From Dehalococcoidia bacterium (GTDB lineage Bacteria; Chloroflexota; Dehalococcoidia; Bin125): a DNA stretch of 40,404 bases. The stretch spans positions 1 to 40,404 of the forward strand of contig JAJEBU010000103.1 in NCBI GenBank assembly GCA_022822375.1, written 5' to 3'. Each line of letters starts with the position of its first letter. Positions within the stretch are counted from its first letter, which is position 1. The position numbers and the translations under genes were made by a program. Of this stretch, positions 7,079-15,255 are shown one piece after another. The notes under the pieces were generated by a model that saw only the letters and a program-made list of their open reading frames with translations, was not told where the DNA came from and did no database searches.

Positions 7079-9106
7079 ATGCCATCCGCGCTCCATTCCA
7101 CCACCGACCAATCCGAGGCCGTCCAGTCACGCACGCTCTCCGAAGCCGATCTCGCACACCTGCTCGCCCAGCTGGGCGGCGGCCGTTCGGTTGCGGCCGG
7201 ACGCGGGAGATTCTCCGCACTCCACGATCGCATCCGGCAGCGCGAAGCGCACCTCTTCAACACGCCCGATGCCAATCCGCGATTCTCCGCCCCGCACCTC
7301 GAGGCCGAACCGTGGCAGACCGATCTGCCCCGTCGCACCTGGGCCCAACTGCGCCAACGCCTGACCGAGCATCCCTTGCGCGTGCACGTCGAACCGCCCG
7401 ACGACTCGCCGGATGCCCGCCGCTCGGCTGACGACCTCGAGCATGTGCTCGAGCAGGGGCTGCGAGAGGTCGAGGACCGCTCTCACCTGGCCATTCAGGC
7501 GGACCTTGGCTACGGCCAGGTCTGCCTCTGCTACGGCGTGCTGCACTGGCAGTCGGACGCTGAACGTCTGCCGCCAATGCCGGCCCGCGAGCAGCGGTCC
7601 GAGCGTCCGCTAGACCACGACGATCGCCGCAGATTTCGACGCTCCCGCGCCGAAGACGGGCCCTCCCTGGCCTGGATCGAGACCGCATCGAGCCGCGCCG
7701 ACCGCGACCGCCAGCGACAGGCCGCGGCTGGCTTTCCCTGGCACGTGGAGGTCATCCGCCCCGACCAGTTCGCCTTCGTCGAGGACTTCGGGCCTGGCAA
7801 CGGACTGGGCGTCGCCGTCGTCCTGCGCGAAGTCAGCATCACCGAGTACCGCGACCGCCTGCGCGAGCAGGACGGCCTCGCGTTGCAGCTCTCGGCCGTG
7901 CGCGGCGAACCCGCCATCTCGGTCGGACCGGCGGTCGACGCGCCGATGCCGCACGATCCCTCGGGCATGCGCTGGGGCGACCGCCTGCGCGTCGCGTCGG
8001 TTTGGACACGTACGGAGTACTACGAGCTCGCTGCGCTGACTGAGGGTCGGACCGACGCGTCGGACGGCGAGTGGACGCTGATCAAGTCGCACCCGCATCC
8101 CTACGAGATGCCGCCCTTCGCGATCGCCGAGGCGGATACGAACGATCACCCTGATGTCGTGCGTCGCTGGGAGCCGACGATGGAGGGCATCTACCGGGCC
8201 AAGCCCGGCTACGACTACGAGCGTTCGCTCGGCCGTTTCCTCGCCGAACAGACGGCGATCCCGCTCTACTGGGTGCAGCTCTCCGACGGCAGCTGGCAGA
8301 CGGACGACGACAACAACCGCATCGAGCTCACGCCCGACGCGGCCGCTGCGGCCACACTGCCCGACGGCGCGACGCTGCATCGCGTGGAGTTCGAGGTCAA
8401 TCCGGCCTTCGTGGACTTCGTTCGCATGTCCCAGGACGAGTTGCTCGCGGCCGCACCCGACACCGGAGCGGTCGAGCGCGGTGAGATTGGCCCGAACACG
8501 CAGCCGCACACGCTAAATCTGCTGCTCGGCTCTCGCAACCTGCAGGTGCAGCAGCTCAAACGCGCACAGTCCCGGGCGGTCCGCACGATGCTGCGCAACA
8601 TGGCGCTGGTCATGTCCAAGCCGCTGTCCGCCGGCGGTTTCGGCGCGCCAGTCTGGGTCTTCGCGCCCGGTCCACAGCGGGGCGCCGGCCGCCTCCAGCG
8701 ACGTGAGACCGTATCCGTTGAGCCTGCGTTGATCCCCTCGCTCGATATCGACGTCTGGGTCGACCCTTACTCAGCGTCGCAGCGAATCGCCGTGCAGGAG
8801 CACGGACGCGCGAGGCTCAACGACCCGCTCGATCCGCTCGACCAGCGCGCCTATCTCGAGCAGTACATCGGCGAGGAGCACGCCGCGCAAGTGCTCACCA
8901 GGCATCGCCAGTGGCGGATCGAACAGGCGCGTCTGGACGCGCAGGTTGCCGAAATCCGGGGCGTGGACGCGTCCGCCGAGCACGCCTCGACTGCGGCGTC
9001 CGAGGTTGCCCGCCTGCCCGTTCATCTGGCGCCGCTCAATCGGTTGCACGACTCCACCGACGACCGCACGACAAGTCCGGCGCCGTCGGAGGTCACACAT
9101 CTGTGA
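7079..9106 (+). CDS. Phage portal-like protein
   Basis: This is a 675-residue soluble protein. I recognise a portal-like layout: a variable N-terminal part, then a central WEPTMEGIYRAKPGYDYE segment. A helical stretch with MSQDELLAAAPDTGAVERGEIG and RNLQVQQLKRAQSRAVRTM resembles the stem/clip helices of portal proteins. In a phage this forms the dodecameric ring through which the terminase pumps DNA. The ATG at 7079 has AGAAGGGA upstream at good spacing. A frame extension to 7016 runs across the promoter and is rejected. The gene is on the opposite strand to the terminase and 5 kb away, which is not a normal phage order. The family call is moderate and a structure search would settle it. Confidence 0.5.
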   Translation: MPSALHSTTDQSEAVQSRTLSEADLAHLLAQLGGGRSVAAGRGRFSALHDRIRQREAHLFNTPDANPRFSAPHLEAEPWQTDLPRRTWAQLRQRLTEHPLRVHVEPPDDSPDARRSADDLEHVLEQGLREVEDRSHLAIQADLGYGQVCLCYGVLHWQSDAERLPPMPAREQRSERPLDHDDRRRFRRSRAEDGPSLAWIETASSRADRDRQRQAAAGFPWHVEVIRPDQFAFVEDFGPGNGLGVAVVLREVSITEYRDRLREQDGLALQLSAVRGEPAISVGPAVDAPMPHDPSGMRWGDRLRVASVWTRTEYYELAALTEGRTDASDGEWTLIKSHPHPYEMPPFAIAEADTNDHPDVVRRWEPTMEGIYRAKPGYDYERSLGRFLAEQTAIPLYWVQLSDGSWQTDDDNNRIELTPDAAAAATLPDGATLHRVEFEVNPAFVDFVRMSQDELLAAAPDTGAVERGEIGPNTQPHTLNLLLGSRNLQVQQLKRAQSRAVRTMLRNMALVMSKPLSAGGFGAPVWVFAPGPQRGAGRLQRRETVSVEPALIPSLDIDVWVDPYSASQRIAVQEHGRARLNDPLDPLDQRAYLEQYIGEEHAAQVLTRHRQWRIEQARLDAQVAEIRGVDASAEHASTAASEVARLPVHLAPLNRLHDSTDDRTTSPAPSEVTHL

Positions 9107-9214
9107 TCGACCGACGCCACAGACGCACAGGCATGACGTGAACATGCCGTTCGCCAACACCTCCAACCACTCCTCCACTAACGCCTCTATGAGCGCCACT
9201 GATAGGAACGCCCC

Positions 9215-9412
9215 ATGCATCCAACACACACGACGGAATCCGCCGATCAGCGCCACGACATCCGCTGCACCAATCCCCGCTGTCCGAGCCGTCGGCACTC
9301 GACGCAAGGCGCGCTCGCCTGCCGCGTCGAAGACCACGCGGAGCACGTCACGATCGTCTGGAAGTGCCGGCGCTGCAAACAGGGCCAGCGAACGCCGCTG
9401 CCGAAGACATGA
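9215..9412 (+). CDS. Small zinc-ribbon protein, Com-like
   Basis: This 65-residue protein has Cys18, Cys23 and Cys36 and a C-terminal KCRRCKQ knuckle. The DIRC...WKCRRC arrangement resembles the phage Com zinc-finger family, which binds RNA in phage Mu. AGGAA stands about 7 bases before the ATG. It lies about 100 bases downstream of the portal-like gene on the same strand, which supports a phage origin. The 108 bases between the two genes show nothing convincing. Confidence 0.55.
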   Translation: MHPTHTTESADQRHDIRCTNPRCPSRRHSTQGALACRVEDHAEHVTIVWKCRRCKQGQRTPLPKT

Positions 9413-9433
9413 CGCTCGTGGTCAGCATCGGCG

Positions 9434-10567
9434 TCAGGCTGGCCGCAGTCCACCGTCCGCGATCTGAAACGAAGCGGCGAGCGCCTGATCGTCCAGCGGC
9501 ACGGCTGCGCGGTCAGCGCTCGTCAGGATGACCTGCTCCATGTCGGCGATGGCCGCCGCCGTCCGTTCGCGGCGCGGCGGGTCCAACTCGCTGAAGGCAT
9601 CGTCGAGGAGCAAGATCGGGCTGTCCGATGCCTCAGCGGCGAGGAAGTCTGCCTCCGCCAGACGCATGCTCAGGGCTGCGGCCCGCTGCTGCGCCCGCGA
9701 GGCGAACGCCGCCGCCGGCCGCTCGTCGAGATCGATCAGCAGCTCATCGCGGTGCGGCCCGACGCTCGTCGAGCCGCGGGCCAGGTCTCGGGCCCGTGAC
9801 TCGCCGAGAGACTGCGCATCGGCCGGTGCGTACGTCAGGCTCAGGAGCTCGGCAGGATCGTCGGGCGAGCGCAGCGCCAGGTGTCGGACGGCGGCAAACT
9901 CCGACAGCTGGCCGGCTGCGATCATTCGCGCCTGCCAGATTGGCTCAGCGGCCGCCCGCAACAGCTCGTCCCACTGATCCAGCTCACTCGCCGACGCTCG
10001 GCCATCAGCGATCCGCTTGAGCAGCGCGTTGCGCTGCGACAGCGCACGCTGATAACGGCTCACGTTTGCGGCGTGCGACCGCTGCACCTGGCCGACCGCC
10101 ATGTCCAGATAGCGCCGCCGCAGCGACGACGAACCGGTCAGCAGTTCCAGATCGAGGGTCGTGAACTGCACCGCGCGGATCGCGCCGAGCGCGTCGGACG
10201 CCCGACGCGCGACTCCGTTCACGCGAATGCGCTTCGACGTCAACGGTGCGCCGGTCCGCAGCCGGGCCGAGCTGGCAGCTCCGCCCGATCGCGCTGCCAG
10301 CGCAACCTCCACCTGCACGGACTCCGTGTCGACCGTTGCCGTCCCTGCCGCACGCATGACCTGCGGCTCCGGTGCCGTCCAACGGATCAGCTCGCCTTCC
10401 GTTTGGGACCTGGTCGAGCGCAGCGCGGCCAGAAGGTACGCGGCCTCAACCAGGTTCGACTTGCCCGCCGCGTTCGCGCCGCACAGCAAGGTCAGGCCAG
10501 GCCCGAGCTCAAGCGTCAGCTCAGCCCAGGAACGAAAGTTGGAGAGTTGCAGTCGGGTGAGATGCAC
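9434..10567 (-). CDS. recF: DNA replication and repair protein RecF
   Basis: This SMC-like ATPase loads RecA at single-strand gaps. The 377 residues begin with the classic RecF N-terminus (LTRLQLSNFRSW) and Walker A GANAAGKSN at about 30-38. Near the C-terminus LLLDDAFSELDPPRR combines Walker B with the D-loop. The start is GTG at 10567. No Shine-Dalgarno sequence is present, but TACACT lies 7 bases upstream (10575-10580), suggesting a leaderless transcript. It converges on the Com-like gene with only 21 bases between stops. It is not next to dnaA/dnaN here. Confidence 0.92.
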   Translation of the reverse strand: MHLTRLQLSNFRSWAELTLELGPGLTLLCGANAAGKSNLVEAAYLLAALRSTRSQTEGELIRWTAPEPQVMRAAGTATVDTESVQVEVALAARSGGAASSARLRTGAPLTSKRIRVNGVARRASDALGAIRAVQFTTLDLELLTGSSSLRRRYLDMAVGQVQRSHAANVSRYQRALSQRNALLKRIADGRASASELDQWDELLRAAAEPIWQARMIAAGQLSEFAAVRHLALRSPDDPAELLSLTYAPADAQSLGESRARDLARGSTSVGPHRDELLIDLDERPAAAFASRAQQRAAALSMRLAEADFLAAEASDSPILLLDDAFSELDPPRRERTAAAIADMEQVILTSADRAAVPLDDQALAASFQIADGGLRPA

Positions 10568-10574
10568 ACGTGCG

Positions 10575-10580
10575 AGTGTA
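10575..10580 (-). promoter_or_regulatory. -10-like hexamer TACACT for recF
   Basis: TACACT is followed by seven bases and the GTG start of recF, with no ribosome-binding site. This is one of six TANNNT-N6/7-start arrangements in the window. Confidence 0.4.
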
Positions 10581-10588
10581 AGAGCCGC

Positions 10589-10825
10589 TCAGATCACTTC
10601 GGCAATGGTGACCGCCGCGACGGCGATCGTGATGCTGATCCCAGACTGAATCGCAATCGCGCGCCAGAACAACCGCTCCATGTCGATTCTCAAGGCGGCC
10701 AAATCGGCCTGGGTCGCCAGATTCGATTTGCTGCGTTCCTGTGTTTGCACGACGGCTCGCGCCTGATTCTCAGGCATTCCGCCTGCCACTAACTCGTCGT
10801 ACGCCTGCAAGCTGCTGTATGCCAT
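10589..10825 (-). CDS. Small protein with coiled coil and C-terminal membrane tail
   Basis: The 78-residue product has an N-terminal helical part (YDELVAGGMPENQARAVV), a short coiled coil, and one C-terminal hydrophobic segment (ISITIAVAAVTIAEVI). The layout resembles DUF1640-type tail-anchored coiled-coil proteins, though I cannot assign a family firmly. The ATG at 10825 is supported by GGAGG five bases upstream. An upstream in-frame start at 10888 would overlap the divergent promoter region. A similar short coiled-coil/tail protein lies at 13424, on the other side of the ferritin-like pair. It is 21 bases upstream of recF and probably cotranscribed with it. Confidence 0.65.
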   Translation of the reverse strand: MAYSSLQAYDELVAGGMPENQARAVVQTQERSKSNLATQADLAALRIDMERLFWRAIAIQSGISITIAVAAVTIAEVI

Positions 10826-10940
10826 CACCGCCTCCGTGTCTGCTCTCTTCGCAATGATAGACAATGAGACAGAACAGGAGACAGACAAGGAGTTAGACCA
10901 AGACGCCCCGAGGACGGCTGCGCGTTCGGTGACGAGCGTG

Positions 10941-10975
10941 TACTATGTGCGGAACGTACCGGCGGGTGTTCCCGC
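10941..10975 (+). promoter_or_regulatory. Possible promoter and 5'-leader hairpin of the ferritin-like pair
   Basis: A -10-like TACTAT is at 10941-10946, with no clear -35. It is followed by a leader hairpin, GCGGG-TGTT-CCCGC (10962-10975), and an overlapping GGAAC-N12-GTTCC repeat. This is weak but the only promoter-like signal before 10995. The rest of the divergent 169-base gap is a purine-rich stretch. Confidence 0.3.
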
Positions 10976-10994
10976 TAGCACCTGGAGCGCACAG

Positions 10995-12041
10995 ATGGCC
11001 ACCATTCAGCACGAAGTCCCCGGCATCAACCTTGATTGGCTCAACGTTGATACCGACCAGGGGATGGAGGTCGAGACGGGTCGCAAGGGCCTGACCCTCG
11101 AGACCATCAACCAGATGACCTACGGCGTGGACGACCGCGACGAGGCTCGCCAGCGTCAGTGGGCGCCACGTGGCAGCGCAGCCGACCCGCGCTCTCCCTC
11201 GGGCAGCGTGCAGCACCTGAACAAGGCGGACGTCTGGACCGAGTCGGCGATGCTGCTCTACGAAGAGGCCCTGCAGCGCCAGTGGTCCTCGGCCCGCGAC
11301 ATTCCCTGGGACACTATCGAAGAGCTCTCGCCCGACCTCGAACAGGCCATGTGCACCCTGTGCACCTTCCTCACCCAGGTCGAGTTCATCGCCGGCGACG
11401 TACCAGGCCGCTTCCTCGAACAGATTCACCCTGAGTTCTTCGAGTCGCAGCTGTTCCTCGGCACCCAGCTGATGGACGAAGCGCGCCACCTCGACGTGTT
11501 CCGCAAGCGCACGCTGATCAACGGCGGCGGCATGTCCGGCGCAGGACTCGGCGCCGTGCAGTTGCTCGGATCTGACGACTTCACCGAGATGACCGCGCTG
11601 CTCCACCTCGTCGGCGAGGGCTTTGTCCAGACGCTCTTCCGCATGGGCGAGCTGATCTCGCAGAACGAGGCCGAGAAGCGCATGTTCCGACTCTCCGCGC
11701 AGGACGAGTCGCGCCACCTCGCGTTCGGCGTCACCCACCTCAAGTACACCGTCGAGACCGAGCCCTGGCGCAAGGAAGAACTGCACCACATCCTCGACAT
11801 GCAGGAAGCGCTGCTGACCCAGTCGCAGCAGACCTCGCTGACGACCAACCCGCTCACCGGCGAGGCGCTCGCGATCCTCTCCGGCGGCGGCATCGAGCAC
11901 CTCGACGAGGGCTACAACATGGTCATGCTGATGCGCAAAAAGCAGTTCGTCGAGTACGCACACCGTCTGGAAGTGATCGGGCTCGACCGCACCGACCGCT
12001 TCGGACCCGAGGTGCGCGCGTTGGTCGGCGAGGACAACTAG
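10995..12041 (+). CDS. Ferritin-like di-iron protein (R2/monooxygenase-like), ligand-complete copy
   Basis: The 348-residue all-helical protein has a full carboxylate di-iron set spaced as in ribonucleotide reductase R2 and bacterial multicomponent monooxygenases. The ligands are Glu130, Glu162-x-x-His165 (DEARH), Glu208, and Glu238-x-x-His241 (DESRH). The spacing of 32 residues between Glu130 and Glu162 matches these families. The function is probably an oxidase or monooxygenase; the substrate is unknown. The ATG at 10995 has GGAG seven bases upstream. The frame is open to 10836 but that part is promoter region. It is followed by a paralogue that has lost the ligands. Confidence 0.8.
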   Translation: MATIQHEVPGINLDWLNVDTDQGMEVETGRKGLTLETINQMTYGVDDRDEARQRQWAPRGSAADPRSPSGSVQHLNKADVWTESAMLLYEEALQRQWSSARDIPWDTIEELSPDLEQAMCTLCTFLTQVEFIAGDVPGRFLEQIHPEFFESQLFLGTQLMDEARHLDVFRKRTLINGGGMSGAGLGAVQLLGSDDFTEMTALLHLVGEGFVQTLFRMGELISQNEAEKRMFRLSAQDESRHLAFGVTHLKYTVETEPWRKEELHHILDMQEALLTQSQQTSLTTNPLTGEALAILSGGGIEHLDEGYNMVMLMRKKQFVEYAHRLEVIGLDRTDRFGPEVRALVGEDN

Positions 12042-12060
12042 TCCGACCGTCGCACGCATA

Positions 12061-12118
12061 CGCGGTTGAGGGGCATGGCGGGGCGGCTCTTGTGGCCGCC
12101 CCCAGTGCGTTAACCGCG
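12061..12118 (+). other. Two-level hairpin between the ferritin-like genes
   Basis: An outer stem CGCGGTT/AACCGCG (12061-12067 with 12112-12118) encloses an 8-pair GC stem, GGGGCGGC/GCCGCCCC (12080-12087 with 12095-12102), around a 7-base loop. There is no U-tract. It lies between two co-directional paralogues and could set their ratio by partial termination, RNA processing or mRNA protection. Confidence 0.5.
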
Positions 12119-12152
12119 CTGCCCACATTCGTACAACCAGGAAGAGGAACTC

Positions 12153-13391
12153 ATGGAATTGTCGATGACGACCAAGATTCGCGCCCGCAAGGCCGGCTGG
12201 TCAGACGAACTGATCGAGCGCATCGAGGCGTCGGAAGCGAGCGACGGTCAGGTTGAGAACCTCGCCCGTGGCGAGCTCGCCGAAGAAAAGATCTCAGGCT
12301 GGCTCGACTTCCTCGAGCACAACCCGGACAATCCCTTCGCCAAGGCGCCGTTCAACATCTTCCAGACCCCCGCGGAAACCGGCGTCAAGGCGACGCCGGG
12401 TCCCGACGGACTGCGCCTGCGCGACATCAACATCGGCAGCTACGGCGTCGTGCCCGACATCTGGGACCTCCCCAACGACGCGCCGCGCGGCACCCAGTCG
12501 ACGGGCCAAATCATGGCCGCCGGGTACTCAATCTTCGACAAGGCGGAAGTCTGGTCGGAGAATGCCGTCGATCTCTACGAAGACGCCATCAAAGATCGCT
12601 GGATCCCCGCGACCGAGCTCGACTGGGACGATGGACTGCAGGAACTCCCAGAAGAGCTTGAGAAGGCCGTCGGGCAGATCTGCACTGTCTACTCCAACAA
12701 CGGTCTCGTCGAGCAGAAGATCATCGGCCGCTGGCTCGAAGAAATCTCCTACGGCTTCCACGAGGTCAAGCTGTTCCTGGCCACGCAGGCCTTCGACGCC
12801 GGCCGCAAGGTCGAGGTGCTGCGCAAGCGCGCCTTGATCAACGGCGGCGGTCTCGGACAAGCGCCGCTCGGCCAGATCTACCGTGGTTGGTACCAGGGAC
12901 TCACCTTCACCGACATGCTGATTGCGCTCAACGTGATCTACAAGAGCTACGAGGTGACCCTGTTCGAGTCGGCCGCTGATTTCGTTCAGACAGATGTCGA
13001 GCGGAAGATCTTTGAGCATCTCGCCAAGGACTCGCGTCGCCACCTCGACTACGGCCTCGGCCATCTCGAGTGGTACGCGCGCTACAAGCCTGAGGTCGAG
13101 CGCCGGCTCCCAATCCAATTCCTGCGCGCAGAAGCGGCGATGGTTCAGGAAATGCGGCTGTCCACCTCCGAGCGGGAATCGCTGATCGTGCTCATGGCCG
13201 GCGGCGTTGAGAACCTGCAGGCCGGTGTCGACAAGCTCAAGACGCTCCGTCAGCGGCAGTACGACGCATACCTCGACAATCTCGCCTCAATCGGCTTCGA
13301 CCGTCCGACTCCTCACCCCGGCTTGGCCGGACAGATCAGCGACCCGCTCGAAGGTGGAGTCATCGCCGTCCGCGCCGTTGCTCGCAGCTAG
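12153..13391 (+). CDS. Ferritin-like paralogue lacking the di-iron ligands
   Basis: This is a 412-residue paralogue of the preceding gene. It shares the VWSENAVDLYEDAI and LRKRALINGGG blocks and carries about 55 extra N-terminal residues. Aligned without gaps around these blocks, Glu130 becomes Gly184, Glu162 becomes Ala216, His165 becomes Lys219, Glu208 becomes Lys264 and Glu238 becomes Ser294. Only His297 (for His241) remains. It therefore should not bind a di-iron centre. A structural or regulatory partner of the first protein is likely, by analogy with the alpha/beta hydroxylase subunits of bacterial monooxygenases, where beta lacks iron. AGGAAGAGGA precedes the ATG. It has an intact reading frame with no sign of decay. 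Confidence 0.8.
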   Translation: MELSMTTKIRARKAGWSDELIERIEASEASDGQVENLARGELAEEKISGWLDFLEHNPDNPFAKAPFNIFQTPAETGVKATPGPDGLRLRDINIGSYGVVPDIWDLPNDAPRGTQSTGQIMAAGYSIFDKAEVWSENAVDLYEDAIKDRWIPATELDWDDGLQELPEELEKAVGQICTVYSNNGLVEQKIIGRWLEEISYGFHEVKLFLATQAFDAGRKVEVLRKRALINGGGLGQAPLGQIYRGWYQGLTFTDMLIALNVIYKSYEVTLFESAADFVQTDVERKIFEHLAKDSRRHLDYGLGHLEWYARYKPEVERRLPIQFLRAEAAMVQEMRLSTSERESLIVLMAGGVENLQAGVDKLKTLRQRQYDAYLDNLASIGFDRPTPHPGLAGQISDPLEGGVIAVRAVARS

Positions 13392-13423
13392 GCTGGCTAC
13401 ACTGGTCGTCGAGGGAGCGAGCC

Positions 13424-13711
13424 ATGACCCAGATTGTGCTGCCCAAAGGCCGAACCGTCGACCGGATGACCCTCGTCAAGGCGCTGATCCGGGGCAAGTT
13501 CGAAGAGGACGCCGCCGAAGAGGCCGCCACCGCGATCACGACGATGGTGACCGAAGCAACTCAGGATCATGCGACGAACGAGGCGATCAAGGCGACTGAG
13601 GCCCGTTTGGCGATGCTGATCGCGGAGTCGGAAGTGCGTCAGATGCGTTGGACGATGACCATGAGCGCCCTGGTGATTGCCGCGGTCACGATCATCGACA
13701 AGGTGCTCTGA
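13424..13711 (+). CDS. Small protein with coiled coil and C-terminal membrane tail
   Basis: This 95-residue product has a helical, Ala/Glu-rich middle (about residues 25-75) and a single C-terminal hydrophobic segment (ALVIAAVTIIDKVL) similar to the tail of the 10589 protein. There is no signal peptide. GAGGGAG lies before the ATG. It starts 32 bases after the ligand-less ferritin-like gene and is probably in the same operon. DUF1640-like is the nearest description I can give. A membrane anchor for a soluble complex is conceivable but unproven. Confidence 0.65.
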   Translation: MTQIVLPKGRTVDRMTLVKALIRGKFEEDAAEEAATAITTMVTEATQDHATNEAIKATEARLAMLIAESEVRQMRWTMTMSALVIAAVTIIDKVL

Positions 13712-13737
13712 GGCGCCTGCCACCTTGACCAGCGCGT

Positions 13738-14721
13738 TCAGCCGCCCAAGACGGCGGACGTCGGTTCAGGACACATCACCCGCAGCGCTCCCGGCTCCAC
13801 ATCGACGGCGTAGCTCGTCAGCGGCGCCGGATCGCCGTCGACCTGGACCGGTGGCGGATGCGCCAGGGCGGACACCTCGAGCCGGCCGAACCGGACGTTC
13901 GTCACACCAGGACCCATCGGCAACCAGCCCGATCTGGCCAGGGGCGCCATCGCGAGCGCTCGCCACGGCGCGCCCTCGACGATCAACAGGTCCAGCTCGC
14001 CGTCCACCACGGTCGCCCGCGGGTTGACTTCCAACCATGTACCCAGCATTCGTGTGTTGCCGACCGTCAGCATGGCCGCGTCGATCTCACGCGCAGGACC
14101 GCCGTCGAGACTAATGCTGAGCGGCCAGGGCCGACGACCGAAGGACTCGCGCACCGCGGAGACGAAGTACGCCGGCTCGCCCATCATGCGCTTCATTCGA
14201 CGCCGCCGATCGCTCCTAACGATGCCTTCGACGGCCGCTGCGTCGAGGCCCCAACTGGCCATCAACAGGAACCGCTTCGATTGCACGGCGCCGTCGGACG
14301 CGGTCGACCAGATGCGTCCGCTGTCCACCCACCGCGCGTCTCCACGAGCGCCGTCAAGCGAGGCCAGCTGCGCCGTGATCGCCGCCATTGGCGTGTTCGG
14401 CAGATTGGTCTCATAGGCCCAGACGTTGGCCGTGCCCATCGGGACGGCGCCCAGCGCCGTCGGCGATCCGGCGGGCAGCCCTTGCAGAATCGCCGAGAGC
14501 GTTCCGTCGCCGCCGCAGCCGAAGATCGCCGCTGCACCGGCGTCGTGCGCCGACCGTGCGACTTGCGCCGCCTCCTCCGGTGTGCGCGTCGCGGAGATCG
14601 CCGCACGACGCCCTGCCTCATCCGCGGCTGCCTCGCACACGGCGCTCAGTTGGCGTGGATGCATCGCATTGCCCGATTGTGGGTTGAGCACGAACACAAT
14701 GTCATCGGCTTGTATCTGCAT
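13738..14721 (-). CDS. Diacylglycerol kinase-family lipid kinase
   Basis: The 327-residue protein has the DAGK catalytic domain: FVLNPQSG near the N-terminus, GCGGDGT at about 68-74, and PMGTANVWA at about 93-101. The C-terminal half is the YegS/DgkB-like beta-sandwich with WLEVNPRATVVDGELDLL. It phosphorylates a lipid such as diacylglycerol at the inner membrane face; the exact substrate is not predictable. The ATG at 14721 has no Shine-Dalgarno sequence. TATCTT lies 6 bases upstream and a long palindrome spans the start. Confidence 0.88.
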   Translation of the reverse strand: MQIQADDIVFVLNPQSGNAMHPRQLSAVCEAAADEAGRRAAISATRTPEEAAQVARSAHDAGAAAIFGCGGDGTLSAILQGLPAGSPTALGAVPMGTANVWAYETNLPNTPMAAITAQLASLDGARGDARWVDSGRIWSTASDGAVQSKRFLLMASWGLDAAAVEGIVRSDRRRRMKRMMGEPAYFVSAVRESFGRRPWPLSISLDGGPAREIDAAMLTVGNTRMLGTWLEVNPRATVVDGELDLLIVEGAPWRALAMAPLARSGWLPMGPGVTNVRFGRLEVSALAHPPPVQVDGDPAPLTSYAVDVEPGALRVMCPEPTSAVLGG

Positions 14722-14734
14722 CGATGCAAGATAC
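14712..14734. promoter_or_regulatory. Palindrome across the lipid kinase start codon
   Basis: A perfect 12-base palindrome, TGCATCGATGCA (14717-14728), is flanked by GTATC and GATAC arms with one extra base. It covers both the ATG and the -10-like TATCTT (14728-14733, minus strand). An operator bound by a dimeric regulator would block leaderless transcription at this site. Confidence 0.45.
14728..14733 (-). promoter_or_regulatory. -10-like hexamer TATCTT for the lipid kinase gene
   Basis: TATCTT, six bases, then the ATG at 14721. It fits a leaderless start. Confidence 0.4.
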
Positions 14735-14799
14735 TCGCACTCGGACCGCTCGCGGATCCGGGGCGCTCGTCAGCTAAGCTGAGCAACGAGGAGGACGGC

Positions 14800-15255
14800 A
14801 TGCCCGAGCAGGACGGGATTGGCTGGGTACGGCTCGATCACGTCGCAATCGCGGCGCAGAACCCCAAGGCCGCGACCGCCTTCTGGGGCAAGCTGTTCGG
14901 CATGGAACTCGACCATTGGACGGTATCGACCGATGGCGGCTACCGCGTCTCGCAATCGCACCTGCCGGACCGACAGCTGGGACTGGAGATCATCGGCCCG
15001 TTCCAGGAAGACTCGTTCGTCCAGAAGTTCATCGACTCGCGCGGGCCGGGCATGCATCACATGACCATCGAGGTGGAAGACGCCGACCGCGCCTGCGAGT
15101 ACGTCCGCCGCGAGCTCCAGATCGAGCCGCTCGAGGAGCCGTTCTCAGACTTCGAGTGGCGGCAGTTCTTCATCCACCCACGCGACACCGGCGGTGTGCT
15201 GGTGCAGTTCTACTCGTGGCTGCCCGGCCGTCGACCCGCCGACTGGCCGAAGTAG
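14800..15255 (+). CDS. VOC-family (glyoxalase-fold) protein
   Basis: The 151-residue protein carries two beta-alpha-beta-beta-beta halves. LDHVAIAAQNP begins the first at about residue 9, and GMHHMTIEVEDADRA begins the second at about 85. Family metal ligands would be His11, a central residue, His87 or His88, and a late Glu/Gln. The resemblance to methylmalonyl-CoA epimerase is general (HVAIA..., GxHHMxIEV), but the function could equally be a dioxygenase or isomerase. GAGGAGG is placed 5 bases before the ATG. Confidence 0.8.
   Translation: MPEQDGIGWVRLDHVAIAAQNPKAATAFWGKLFGMELDHWTVSTDGGYRVSQSHLPDRQLGLEIIGPFQEDSFVQKFIDSRGPGMHHMTIEVEDADRACEYVRRELQIEPLEEPFSDFEWRQFFIHPRDTGGVLVQFYSWLPGRRPADWPK

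Noticed and set aside
8946-9467. Plus-strand frame overlapping the portal end and the zinc ribbon
   Set aside because: No start signal and overlaps better-supported genes in other frames.
10893-12128. 411-codon open frame opposite the di-iron ferritin-like gene
   Set aside because: Antisense shadow with no recognisable motifs; the plus strand carries the ligand residues.
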